From Capsicum annuum (lineage: Eukaryota; Streptophyta; Magnoliopsida; Solanales; Solanaceae): a DNA stretch of 64,000 nt. Shown here piece by piece: positions 46,521 through 57,757 of this stretch; within the stretch, counting starts at the first letter, position 1; each line of letters starts with the position of its first letter. The position numbers and the translations under genes were made by a program. Where the stretch lies: the NCBI RefSeq assembly GCF_002878395.1, contig NW_025861622.1, forward strand, positions 133,007-197,006. The letters run 5' to 3'. The notes beneath the pieces are model-generated. The model worked only from the letters and a program-made list of their open reading frames with translations. It was not told the DNA's origin and searched no databases.

Positions 46521-46531
46521 TGGTATCAGAG
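46521..46531 (+). other. Primer-binding site of C
   Basis: TGGTATCAGAG, four bases after the LTR, is complementary to the end of initiator tRNA-Met. Confidence 0.85.
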
Positions 46532-46739
46532 ATTAAGGTTCAATAATGTCCTAGGAAGTTTGAAAGACACATCTAGTAGAGTCTTCTACATGGGTGTGTT
46601 GCACACCACATTTATGTACAAGAGGCTATAAGATGTTTTAAGAATAGTTTCCCTTCTTTTTGTATTTATGTCATGCCAGTGAGCATAATATCAAGTCAAA
46701 CTCTCAGTTTAATTCATTTCTCCCTTTCTTATACAGAAC

Positions 46740-47900
46740 ATGCCTCCAAAAAAAAGAAATGGGAATCAACCAGCACTTTAGCCCGAAGATCCTTTGGGCA
46801 AACACGTCTCTTATGCAGAGTTCACAGCTACATTCACTACTCTTGCTTAGTCAGTTGCTACTCATAATAAATGACCAGTTGTCATTCTGACTAACCTAGT
46901 GGCCAATTTAGCAATAGCCAAGATTTGGGACTTTACCCGAATGAATCCTTCATCCTTTTTTAGGTCTAAGTAAGATGATGATCCTCAGGAATTCATCGAT
47001 CAGGTTTAGTAGGTTACTAATATTATGGGTTTACTCCTAGTGAGAGTGATAATCTAGCGTATATTAGTTGTAAAATATTGCTCACACTTGGTTCAAACAG
47101 TAAAAGTTATAGAGGTTAGTAGATGCAGGATCTATAGAGTGGGAGGAGTTTGTCACCGCCTTATTAGAGAGGTTATTTCCCCTAGAGCTGAGAGAAGCTA
47201 AGGTGTTAGAATTTTTAAACCTCAGGCAGGGCAACATAACGGTGAAAGAGTATTCTCTTAAGTTTACTTAATTAGCTAGATATGCTCCTCATGTGGTTGT
47301 AGATAGCAGGGCTAAGATGAGTAAGTTTGTTTCTAGGGTAAATGATAGTGTGGTTAATAAGTATAGGTCCGTGATGTTGAACAGTGACATGAACATAGCC
47401 AGGCTTATGAATCATGCTCAGCAGATAGAGGAGAAAAAAATAAAGGTAAAGGAGAAGTAGAATAAAAGAGCAAGGACAGGTAGTTTTAGCTTTGCTCAGC
47501 CTAAGTTAGAAAGAGAAAACCGTTCTCAGCTTTATCCCAACTCATCCGTTCCAGCTCCTTCTTCAGCTAGTGCTCTATCTCTTAAGTTCAAGGATGGTAA
47601 TAGAGATAGGTTCCAGGCTCTAAGTCTCAGTGAAGTGTTAATAGTGCCTGCACCCTTCCTCTTTGTCAAACATGTGGTAAGCACCATCAGGGTACTTGCA
47701 GAGATGGTAGTGATGTTTTTTTGGATATGGAAAGCCAGGAAACAGAGTTAGAAATTGTCCCCATCCAGGATATTAGGGTCAGTGTACCATTCCCTAGCTC
47801 ATTCCAATTGCCCAAATCAGCAGGGTGCCACTTCCAGTGCTACTAGAGGGTAACGCCCAAATAGAATATATGCTCTCTAGTCCCAAAAGGATCAAGAAAA
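46740..47900 (+). pseudogene. Element C gag (broken)
   Basis: ATG at 46740-46742 starts 'MPPKKRNGNQPAL', the usual amino end of this gag lineage. Further landmarks are 'MNPSSFF' (about 46940), 'WEEFVTALLERLFPLELREA' (47140-47200), 'SLKFTXLARYAPHVV' and a basic segment before a decayed zinc knuckle near 47660-47760 ('CGYGKPGNRVRNCP'-like, read across frames). Stops are frequent, beginning with TAG at 46782 in place of a likely Gln codon. Confidence 0.8.
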
Positions 47901-47904
47901 TTCT

Positions 47905-50900
47905 CCTGATGTGGTTATTGGTATGTTACAGATCTTTTACTTGCATGCTTACACTTTACTAGATCCAGGAGCTTCTTTGTCCTTTTTTACTCCCTATATA
48001 GCAGTTGGTTTTGGAGTCAGTCCCAAAATTCTAGCAGAGCCCTTCTCAGTCTCTACCTTAGTGGATAAAACCATCATAGCCCGATGGGTATTCAGGAATT
48101 GTCCGATTATGGTATCTCAAAAAGTCACCTCAGCAGACTTAGTCAAGTTAGAGATGACTGATTTTGATGTCATTCTCGGCATAGATTGGCTTCATGCCCG
48201 CTATGCCACAATCAACTATAGAAATAGAGTTGTCCAGTTTTAGTTTCTGAATGAACATGTCCTAGAGTAGAGGGGTAGCACTTTAACTTTAAGAGGTCAG
48301 CATGTTTTCGACCTTTGGGCAAGGAAAATGGTATCTAGATGATGTGTCTATCATCTTATTTGAGTTAAGAACACTAGTTATGAAACTCTCAGTCTTGAAT
48401 CAGTCCTAGTCGTGAAAGAATATTCAGATGTCTTTCCCGAAGATCATCCAGGAATTCCTCCCAAAAGGGAAACATACTTCAGTATCGATCTTCTTCTAGA
48501 TACTTAACCTATATCTATTCCGCCATATAGAATGGCACCAGGATAACTTAGAGAATTAAAAGAGCAGTTGAAGGATCTCTTAGATAAGGGATTCATCAGA
48601 CCCAATATGTCCCTATGGGGTGCACCAGTATTATTCGTGCAAAAGAAAGATAGTTCTCTCAGAATGTGTATAGACTACCATCAACTCAATAAAGTCATGG
48701 TCAAGAACAAGTATCCACTTCCCAAAATTGATGACTTTTTTGACTAACTTCAGGGTGCTAGTTATTTCTCTAAGATAGACCTCAGATCCAGCTATCATCA
48801 GCTCAGAGTCAGAGAATGTGACATTTCAAAAATATCTTTCTGTACTTAGTATGGTAACTTTGAATTCTTGGTCATGTCCTTTGGTCTTACCAATGCCTCA
48901 GCAGCTTTCATGGACATGATGAACCATGTGTTCAAGTAGTACTTGGATATATTCGTCATTTTCTTTATAGATAATATCCATGTTTTCTCCTACAGTAAGC
49001 AAGATCATGCTGGCCATCGCAGAATTATACTTCAGACCCTCAGAGATCATCAGCTATTCGCCAAATTTATTAAGTGCAAATTTTGGCTAAGGTTGGTGGC
49101 ATTCCTTGGTCTTATTATTTTCGGTGATGACATTAGGGTTGATCTTCAAAAGACCAAAGTAGTATGAAACTAGCCCAAACTTTCCTCTCCATCAGATATC
49201 AAGAGTTTCTTAGGTTTGGCTGGCAATTACAGATGTTTTATTGAGGGATTTTCTTCTATTGCATCCCCTATGTCTAGATTGACTAAGAGCAAAGTCAAGT
49301 TTCAGTGGTTAGATCCTTGCGAGAAGAGTTTTTAGGAGTTGAAGACTCGACTCACCTCAGCTCCAGTCTTAGCTCTTCCAGATAGTCCAGATGGGTTCAT
49401 AGTGTATTGTGATGCATCCAGAGTAGGTTTGGGTTGTGTCCTTATGCAACATAGTAAGGTTATAGCCTACACCTCCAGGAAACTTAAACCCCATGAGAAG
49501 AATTATCCGACTCATGATCTTGAGTTAACAACCATAGTATTTTCCCCTTAAAGATTTGGAGGCATTATCTATACGGAGTTCATGTGGATATGTTCACAGA
49601 TCATAAGAACCTTCAGTATGCCTTTTGTCAGAAAAATCTTAATCTTTTTCAGAGAAGGTGGTTAGAGCTCTTGAAAGATTACGATATGAGTGTCCTTTAT
49701 CATCCGGGAAAGGCCAATGTAGTGGCTAATGCTTTTAGTAGACTATCTATTGGTAGTGTTGGTCATGTTAAGGACAGTAAGAAGAAGCCATTTTAGGAAG
49801 TCCATCGGCTCGCCAGACTAAGTGTTCACTTAGTCGATATAGAAGAGGGTGACATATGGGTTCAGAGTAGTTCAGAATCATCTCTAGTTTCTGAGGTGAA
49901 AGAAAAGTAAGATAGAGATCCCAGTCTAATCAAGTTCAAAGAGTCAGTCAAGGATCAAAAAGTAGAGGTTTTCTTCCAAGGGGGAGATGGTGTTTTGTGT
50001 TTTCAGGGTCGTCTGTGTGTTTGAGGCAACCAATTCTTGTAGAATTGCATGATGTGCGCTGCTCGATTCATCCAGGGGCCACTAAGATGTACCATGAATT
50101 GCGGGAGATCTATTGGTGGAGTAGGATGAAAAAACGTCGCAGAGTTTATGGTTAAATTCTCTACATATCAAGTAGGTTAGTATAGATCATCAAAATCCTA
50201 GTTGTTCCATGCAGAAGTTCAATATTCTTACTTGGAGGTGGGAAAAAGTAAACATGGACTTTGTGACAGGTTTTCCTTGTACTCATTGCTAGCATAATCA
50301 GTCTGGGTTATTATAGACAGAATGACCAAGTCAGCTCATTTCCTTCCAGTCCATCCTCTTATTCAGTCGAGGATTATGCCAAACTCTATATCAGAGATTT
50401 GGTTAGATTTCATGGTGTTCCATTATCTATTATCTTAAATAGAGGTACCCAGTTCACCTCTCACTTCTGGAAAGCATTCCAAACTAGTCTTGGTACCCAA
50501 GTTTATCTCAGTACAACCTTCCACCCTCATACCGATGGTCAAGAAGAAAGGACCATTCATACTTTAAAAGATATGCTAAGGGCATATGCAATTAATTTCA
50601 AGGGTAGTTGGGACTTGCCTTTGATTGAGTTTGTTTACAACAATAGCTATCATTCCAGTATTTGGATGGCTCCATTTGAAGCTTTCTATGGTAGGAGAAT
50701 CAGATCTTCAATCGATTGGTTCAAAGTTAGAGAGGCCATAAGGCCTGACTTAGTATTTGACCCTTTAGAGAAAGTCCAATTGATCAGAGAAAGACTCTAG
50801 GATACTCAGAGCCGACAGAAGTCTTATGCAGATATGCACAAAAAGGATCTCGAGTTTGAGATTGGTGATTATGCCTATCTAAAGATCTCTCCCATGAATG

Positions 50901-51316
50901 GAGTGAAGAGATTCGGTAAGAAGGGAAAGCTTAACCCCCAATATATAGGTCCCTTCAAAATTATCAGTCGCTTCGGAAAGGTAGCTTATGAGCTCAAATT
51001 GCCTTCAATTCTATGCTCAGTTCATCCAGTCTTCCATGCCCCTTTGCTAAAGAAGTGCAAAGGTTACCCAGCTGTTGTAGCCCCTATTCAGAGCATAGAT
51101 GTTCAGAATAGCCTCTCTTAGGAAGGGATTCCAGTTAAAATTCTTGACTAGCAGACTCGTAGATTGAGGAACAAAAGAGTCCCTCTAGTCAAAGTTCTTT
51201 GGCGAAATTAGTCCATTGAGGGAGCTACTTGAGAATAAAAAGCAGACATGTTGACCAAGTATCCTCACCTATTCTCCGTAAACTCAGATCTAGCTCAAGG
51301 TAACAGTTCTCGTTAA
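47905..51316 (+). pseudogene. Element C pol: protease, RT, RNase H, integrase, chromodomain (broken)
   Basis: The protease is open over 110 codons (47911-48243) with active site LLDPGASLSF (Pro in place of the usual Ser/Thr) and 'MTDFDVILGIDWLHARYA'. RT (about 48410-49170) has 'IPPYRMAP', '[20 protein letters not shown]', '[10 protein letters not shown]' and FIDNIHVFS in place of FIDDILVYS. RNase H is at 49339-49620 ('[16 protein letters not shown]', 'TDHKNLQY'). Integrase has 'RCSIHPGATKMYHELREIYW' near 50060-50115 and core 50399-50800 ('FHPHTDGQEERTIHTLKDML'). After 'LKISPMNGVKRFGKKGKL' comes a chromodomain at about 51178-51262 ('PLVKVLWRN'). Ends at TAA 51314-51316. At least three frameshifts and over a dozen stops. 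Confidence 0.9.
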
Positions 51317-51600
51317 GTATTTCAGTTTCATGTTTAGATTTCAGTGGCAATCTTGGTATCCATTTCATATTCAAAATTCCATTATAAACTTGGTATTAAG
51401 TACCATTGCATAGTCAGTCATGCATTCATGTGTCAGTTCAGTCATGTACTCTTGCATTAGATATGTATGTTCAATATGATATATATTCAGTTTGTCAGTC
51501 ATGTTAGTCATGGAGTTATGTTTCAGTCATTTATGTTCAGGATGTGTTTCAGTCTTTTATTTCTCCACTCTCAGTCAGCCCTATTCGAGGATGAATGTTC

Positions 51601-51615
51601 CCAAGGGGGAGATAT
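51601..51615 (+). other. Polypurine tract of C
   Basis: 'ccaagggggagatat' abuts the 3' LTR start (TATAATACCCC, the first bases mutated from TGTAATACCCC). Confidence 0.8.
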
Positions 51616-52356
51616 TATAATACCCCAGTCTTTCTCTAAGTCAAATATAGTCTCTAGAAGAGTTAGTGATAACTTTCTAAATGATTAATATTTAAATCAG
51701 ATAGAATTTCCCCAATTTCAAATTTTTATCTTATGGGAAATTGAATTAGCTTTCCAACGTTACCAATTTCATCCAAATTCGGTATCGGGGTAAATAGTTA
51801 TGGACGTTTTACTGAGAGCTGTGAGAACCACCCAAGTACGATGGGCAGGTTAATGGACCGTCGATGTAGGGCTGGACCGTCACCTAAACCATAGAAGCTA
51901 AGGCAGTAAGTCAATCTTCTGGCTAAGGTTCGATGGACAAGTTGACAAACTGTTGAGCTTGCAACAGACCGTCGCCCAAGCCGTCTCCTGGTCCACGTGC
52001 GACAGTCAGAAAAACGGACAATTGAGCCAATAATGGACAATCGCATGAGCCATCACAGATCTTGTTCAGCAATTTAACGTCATTTTAAAAAGGGTATTTG
52101 GGTCTTTTTCCACCCATTTTAACCCCTATTTATACCATACCATAGCTCATAACTTTATTATTCATTCAGAACATCCAATTAGGGTTTCTGTCAAAAATTA
52201 ATCCCCAAGAACAAAAAACCCTAGGTGCTTAATGTCAAGTCAAAATTTCAAGTTTTCCTCCACCAATCTTTAAGAAATCATCCACCCAAGTATGTCAAGT
52301 ATTGATTTATGGGTTCTTTCATCCATGAAGCACAAGAATCCTAATTTTAAACTCAT

Positions 52357-52468
52357 GAATTGTGATTTCCATGTGGTGGGTTGATTTTAATTATGTTGAT
52401 GTGGTTGTATGAATCCCAAGTTGGAGTCTTCATGTACTTTTTCATGAAATTATGCTAGTATGTGGGTT
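52357..52468 (+). repeat. 112-bp duplicate, left of the gap
   Basis: It matches 52569-52680 at 111 of 112 positions with no indel. The 5' LTR of C has only one copy of this sequence (from about 44657). Confidence 0.95.
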
Positions 52469-52568
52469 NNNNNNNNNNNNNNNNNNNNNNNNNNNNNNNN
52501 NNNNNNNNNNNNNNNNNNNNNNNNNNNNNNNNNNNNNNNNNNNNNNNNNNNNNNNNNNNNNNNNNNNN
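52469..52568. other. Assembly gap (100 N)
   Basis: A run of exactly 100 Ns, a conventional placeholder for a gap of unknown size. See the finding on the flanking duplication. Confidence 0.99.
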
Positions 52569-52680
52569 GAATTGTGATTTCCAAGTGGTGGGTTGATTTT
52601 AATTATGTTGATGTGGTTGTATGAATCCCAAGTTGGAGTCTTCATGTACTTTTTCATGAAATTATGCTAGTATGTGGGTT
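52569..52680 (+). repeat. 112-bp duplicate, right of the gap
   Basis: Second copy of 52357-52468; the only difference is 'ccaagtgg' in place of 'ccatgtgg'. Confidence 0.95.
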
Positions 52681-54435
52681 AGAAACTTATAAACTGAGTT
52701 GATTAAAGTAACCATGATGTATGAACTAGTGTATATGCCTAAGCCTAAGGTTATGCATGCAATGTGTTTGATAACATGCGCAAAGAACAAGAATCATGCT
52801 TTAGGACTCAATTAGGACCAAATTGATGAATCCACACTTTACCCTTATGATTAAAATGACTTCTATTTTATTGTTGTGAATTGAAATTGTTTGATGGGTT
52901 GTTCCTAAGATTAGCCTATGAAATTATGACATAGTTATATGCTTTTCTATTCATGTACCAAACTATGATAATCAAGTGCCTCATAAAATTCCCCAATGAT
53001 TGTATTATGGATTGTTGAGTATGGTAATGCGTCAAGAAGTGTCATGTCTTGTCAGTTTCATGCTATCGAGTACTGGGGGTACTTGTACCCATATATTTTG
53101 TTATATTCTTAGAGACAGTGTCATGTTTTCAAGATACTCTTAGTCAATCCATGTTCAGTAGAATTTAGTCAATCTCATAACTCAGGAAAAACTCAGTAAT
53201 CTTAGTAATCTCAGTAATCTTAGCCAGTTATTAGATATCAGTAGTAGTTCTTCAGTCAACAAAACTCAGTAAACTCAGTCTAGTCAGTTCAGTATAATTA
53301 ATTCAGTGTTCAATCAGATGGGAGTAGGATTCAGCATCGAGTGAGCCTAAGGATGGGAACTCACCTGCGAGTAGAGGGTGTGATTCTTAGAAGAAATCCT
53401 CGTGCTCTAGAACTACGTAGCCAATGTAGGTTTAGACATCTAACCTGTTAGATGAGGGTTTATGAGGTAGATTAACCTATTAGATAACGGTCCTACTGTT
53501 CTCTTTAGAGTATGTGTTAGAAGAGGGATCACTCATTGCTTGTCCTTCCCAGTGAATGGTATTGACACCCTTCTATTTGGGGTTACAGATTGGACCCTAA
53601 ATCCACGATAATGCTTTATTTGGGGCATATCAGTTAGATTACTACTTCCCACAGTTACCATTTCAATCTGAGCCTAAGTAATAGAACTCAGATAGTTCTA
53701 CAGAATTTAGGACTGTCAGATACAGTCAACTCATAAATAGTATGGGACTCAGCTAGTTCCATTAGAACTTAGACTATTAGATACAGTCGCTTAGTATCAG
53801 TTATCAACACTTATGTCATCAATATACAAATTTAGTGATGCCATGATCTCAGTTACAGTTCATGTAGCCTTTTCTATAATCTCATGTTCATGTTATTCAG
53901 TCAGTTAGTATTGTTCATGCATATAAACCTCTTGTATTCAGCCTACCTCACTTTCATACCAGCACATTTAATTGTACTGACATATTTGTGCTATGGTGTT
54001 TTATACCATAGGTTCAGAAGCACAAGCTCCAGAGCATCAGTAGCATTCCAATCTCAGCAGTTAGAGTTAGAAGTAAGTCTTCATCTTTCCAGGACATGAC
54101 CATTACTTTATTATTTCATTAATTAATTTATTTCAGTAGTTGGAGTTAGTTGTGGACATATCTCATCAACTCCTTATTCAGACAGTTTAGAGGCTTTTAG
54201 ACTAACATATTCAGACAGTTATTTCAGTTATTTTGGTATTGATATACCATATCTCCAGATGTTATGTTTTATTAGATCTTTGAACCTTATGGCCTTTCAG
54301 CCTTTATTTTTGCATTTATACAGTATATTATGCAATGTACAGGTACAAATATTAGTCATGGCTTAGCTTATAGTCCTTTGGGGTTATGAGCACCATTTGG
54401 CATTCTGGATACCAGATTCGGGGCATTTCAATAAC

Positions 54436-56486
54436 TTTATATATACACCTATTGAGCTTATAGTTACCAATATAATACCCATCAAGGTTTCACAACCCAT
54501 ACACTTCAACTCCTATCTCAATCTCGAGCCACTTCTCTAGCTCTTGGTCATAGAGAGGGTTTTCATAAAAATATCTCATTTTCTTTTAAAAAAGTATTCT
54601 TTAGTAATACCGATATCTCAAGAATGTATATGTATGAAATAAGGATGTAATGCTCATAATTAATTAATATGAAGATATCTAATCCATCCAATACATAGAT
54701 ATAAGTTAGCCTAGAAAATAACTCAATATATCCACAACTCATGATTTAACAGCCCTAACTAGGCACCATTAGAATAAATATGCATGAAAGACATCATTAA
54801 TATTATATCAACCCCTAACTCGGGAATTTCTATCATGATAAAGGAAACCAATTTTTAGTAAGGTCTATACTGATAATTCAAGTCCCTACACGAGCATTAT
54901 ATTGATAATAAAGGTATTTAGATTAAAAAATTAGGAAAATATTATCAAATAAAGCCTCGTACGAGCAACACACAATGTCATATATCGTAAGTCAATAACA
55001 ATAGAACATAATCAGAAACAACCTTGCTACTTCTCTGGAGGTAGTGGTATGGATTGCGTACATCTTACCCTCTCCAAACCTCACTATGTGGGAATACACT
55101 GGGTTTGTTGTTGTTGTTGTTTTTGAATAACAATAGAATATAAGCCCTTACATGGCCATATAACAATCCTAATAAGCTCAAAATATAAACTCTATAGTTA
55201 TTTTTCCCAACCCATAGCATGCCTTACTTATTTATTAACTAGACAATACAGTACAGAAGAAGTTAAACCATAAAATACCTCAAAATAATGAAACCCAAGA
55301 CTAAAGTTCTTCAATATGAAGGTTTTCCCTTTGAAACAGCCTCAAAATTAACTACAATAGTCAAATATAGCATCTACATGTTAAAAAAAACCGATGATAC
55401 CCACATTATCCATATTTTAGCTGGGTCTAAATGAGTTAAAAAACAAAAGGGGTAAAACAAAAATTTTAATTTATAAATACATTCCCTAGGGTTGTAGAAG
55501 TCTATAGCTAATAATCCACATAAAGTGGGGTTAAAAATGAGATCTAAAATGAAGAAAAACAATTTTAATGCTTTATGGATAAAAACCTCAAAATTCAATT
55601 TCAAAATCATGATTAGATAGTGTTTCCAAAGATTAAATCAATGGGAAATAATGTGGATATCAGTTTAGAGGTTACCTAGATTAAACACAATGAAGTAGCT
55701 CTCAAAAATTGTCTTTCCCGAAGCTTAGAGGTCCAAAATAATGTGAAATTTTCTAAATTGAGGATTTTATATTATTCTGTGAATAGTTCCTCATGATTGT
55801 TGACCACCCTACATCCTAATTGTGAGGGTCAGTGTTCATCGACTATCAAGCTGGTCATTGTGGTCTTATAGCTGGGCCTCGCGATCCCGATGAGTCAACC
55901 CGACCTGGTCAACCAAATTCCATTATTTGTATGGTACCACCACTACACAATCATGATGAATGATGTAGTCGAGGCCAGTTATTTTAACACATGGCTACAC
56001 AATTGTGATGAAGGGCCTGATACACCAAACTATACCAACACAAATTTTCAAATAATTTGAGACCTCACTAGAACAACCCTATATGATACTAGGCTATTTT
56101 CTATATTTCAAACTCAATGAAGACATAAATTTTTTTAACGAAGATTATCTTCAATCAGACTATTTTATGACTTAATTTACTAGTTTTTCAAATAGAGTGT
56201 CAAAATGCCAACTAAAGGCTCCAAACTTGAACCAACTCTACTAGTAACCCAAATTTGATATTGCAACCCTAGTAGAACTGTCTAAATTGTCATCCAACAC
56301 TCAAAAAATAAATGTTGACAGAATTTAAGTATATGGCTTTTACTACCTCTAAGAAACTCATCCAAATCATTCTCGATCGTTTGAAAATAGTGCCAACCAT
56401 ACCTCTAAATCTATATGTAACAACTATAGGAAAGCAAAAAATGGCCAAAACACATTAAAAAAAGATTTCACAAATGAAGTCATCCA
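54436..56486 (-). repeat. Element A 5' LTR, distal part
   Basis: It continues the LTR after the C insertion and aligns to 25215-25908 plus 35653-36889 of the other copy, so it shows the state before B inserted (near 55290, 'cctcaaaataatgaaaccc'). The minus-strand LTR start is at 56486. Contains the SINE at 55012-55125. Confidence 0.8.
55012..55125 (+). mobile_element. TS-like SINE (Solanaceae), 5'-truncated
   Basis: 114 bp with the hallmark 3' part of the Solanaceae TS family: 'ggtagtggtatggattgcgt', 'cactatgtgggaatacactg', then a (TTG)n tail. It is bounded by 18-bp direct repeats 'aataacaatagaaYataa' (54994-55011 and 55126-55143, one mismatch). The other LTR of A (near 25747) has no insertion here. 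The tRNA-derived head with A and B boxes is missing, so it is truncated or incomplete. SINEs are copied by LINE machinery. Confidence 0.85.
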
Positions 56487-57132
56487 ATTGACTTGGTCTA
56501 TTTTTGTTGGTCATGAACTTGACTTGATGAATTGCTTGTCCAGTCTTATATTTGCCTATTTATTGGTTATTGTCATAATTATGTTATTGTATTGGTTAAT
56601 TTCTATGTTAAATTGCATTTTTTGAATTACTAATATTGATGAAAAAAATTATGTAAAGGTGTTGTTGACTTGTTATTAGTTGGTTATGTGTTCCTATGAT
56701 GCATGGACATCTCTATAAGTAGATGTTTCCGAGAAATATGATACTTGTTGAGGTCATTAAATGGGTATTAAGGGCTGAAATTATTCATTGTCATTGTCTT
56801 TGAGTTCTTAATTAAGTGAGTGCTAAATACATATCTATAGGTACAAAAAACACATAGAAGTAATGCTTAAAGTTGAATATATTGTGGTGATTGACTGGTG
56901 ATTTTGTGAAATTGGCTACAAGAGTGTAAAACTAGGGAGTTAAAGAACTCATGGAAGGAAGGTGTTTGACAAATAAAATTATTTAAGTGCATTTTTTCTT
57001 TTGGAAATTTATGTGGTGTTTATGTAATCTAATTTGCATTGGCCGATGATGCTGACCGATACATGTTATTTGTATTGATGGTATACTTGCTAAATCCTTT
57101 TTGAGGTATAGTCCAATTGCAGGATCAATTGA
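56487..57132. other. Unassigned interval right of element A
   Basis: It starts with attga, the right target duplication of A. AT-rich with no coding remnant; probably the interior of the inverted LTR whose start is at 57430, since recognisable homology begins right after it. Confidence 0.35.
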
Positions 57133-57430
57133 AATTTCTTGCTTGATGTGGTAGAGATCTTAGCAGCTTCCATCTTCTCATTTCTACGATGGAGGTTGGT
57201 CTTGATTATTCCTCCTTGTCTTATAATAGCTCTTGTGCCTATCTAGAGTTGGTATTTGTGACAAGTATTTTATTATTCTTTGTATTTGAAAAAGATTGAA
57301 TATTTATAAGATTTTGAAGTCTTTATTAATATTGTTTATAATTTCCGCTTTTTTTTTGATTGGGTGGTAAGGGTTCTCCTATCTAGGTGTATTAGAGTAG
57401 GTGTCCGCATGATTTGATCCGATAGGCCAT
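57133..57430 (-). mobile_element. Inverted LTR fragment, family E
   Basis: Reverse complement of the first about 290 bp of the LTR starting at 61318. Matching blocks are 'ttgcttgatg..(g/a)tagagatctt' (57140 against 61590-61620) and 'ttgggt(g/a)gtaaggnttctcct' plus 'gtgt(a/a)(t/c)tagagtaggtgtc' (57360-57410 against 61350-61405). The LTR terminus itself is degraded ('gataggccatgataatc'). Confidence 0.55.
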
Positions 57431-57454
57431 GATAATCACATAATTTATAATACA

Positions 57455-57561
57455 TTCTATGATGATATAATAAACAATAATGAAAAATAAAGAATTAATA
57501 TAAAAATTTCTATAATGATATAATAAATAATAATGCCAAAATAAAGAATTAATATAAAAAT
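57455..57561. repeat. 53-bp tandem repeat, two copies
   Basis: 'ttctat(g/a)atgatataataaa' starts at 57455 and 57508; the copies differ at a handful of positions and both run to 'gaattaatataaaaatt'. Confidence 0.85.
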
Positions 57562-57619
57562 TAAGTAGAAGGTTGAGTTTTCAATCTCAAACTTTCTTTA
57601 CGACTATTTTTCTTCAGAA

Positions 57620-57757
57620 AATGTATAGACTAATAGTGCATAATGGTCCCTCTAGTGTAACTTGTAGTTGATCATATTATTCTTCAAACTTATCCAAAAT
57701 ATTTTGATACTTCATCATATCTAGCTCTTTTAATTTGCTGAAGTTAGAGTCAATTCC
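57620..57757 (-). pseudogene. Unidentified coding-like remnant
   Basis: About 46 codons with a single stop read 'GIDSNFSKLKELDMMKYQNI' then 'LDKFEE', stop, 'YDQLQVTLEGPLCTISLYIF'. The amphipathic Lys/Glu/Leu pattern looks like an alpha-helical or coiled-coil segment. I do not recognise the family. Flanking frames on the same strand (to about 58150) are broken. It could be a captured host exon, part of a decayed transposon, or chance. Confidence 0.25.

Larger units (their letters stand above)
43907..54430 (+). mobile_element. Element C: plus-strand chromodomain gypsy (Tekay/Del-like)
   Basis: 5' LTR 43907-46516, PBS 46521-46531, gag from ATG 46740, protease, RT, RNase H, integrase, chromodomain to 51316, polypurine tract 51601-51615, 3' LTR 51616-54430 (including an assembly gap). 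Flanks ataag (43902-43906) and ataac (54431-54435) are a 5-bp target duplication with one mismatch. It interrupts the 5' LTR of A. Its reading frames are the best preserved of the three chromodomain elements, which fits a later insertion. Confidence 0.9.
51616..54430 (+). repeat. Element C 3' LTR (with assembly gap)
   Basis: 2815 bp as written. Removing 100 Ns and one of two 112-bp copies gives 2603 bp against 2610 bp in the 5' LTR. Palindromic units are at about 51850-52060. A TATA-like 'cctatttataccatacc' sits near 52126-52142. It ends GGGGCATTTCA (CATTACA in the other LTR). Confidence 0.88.
24494..56486 (-). mobile_element. Element A: minus-strand chromodomain gypsy with four nested insertions
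   Basis: Reading on the minus strand: 5' LTR (56486 to 43205, split by C and carrying a SINE), PBS 43202-43189, gag (about 43013-41790), protease (about 41320-41075), LTR insertion F, RT/RNase H/integrase/chromodomain (39857 to about 36940), polypurine tract just right of 36889, and 3' LTR (36889 to 24494, split by B). LTR outer ends are TG...CA-type on both copies (minus-strand end ...TGACA at 24494 and ...AACA at 43205). Flanking 5-mers are gttga (24489-24493) and attga (56487-56491), a target duplication with one mismatch. It is the oldest of the nest, and its LTRs differ more than those of C by eye. Confidence 0.85.

Noticed and set aside
52442..52657. Open frame across the gap
   Set aside because: Its middle is made of Ns and the flanks are duplicated assembly sequence.
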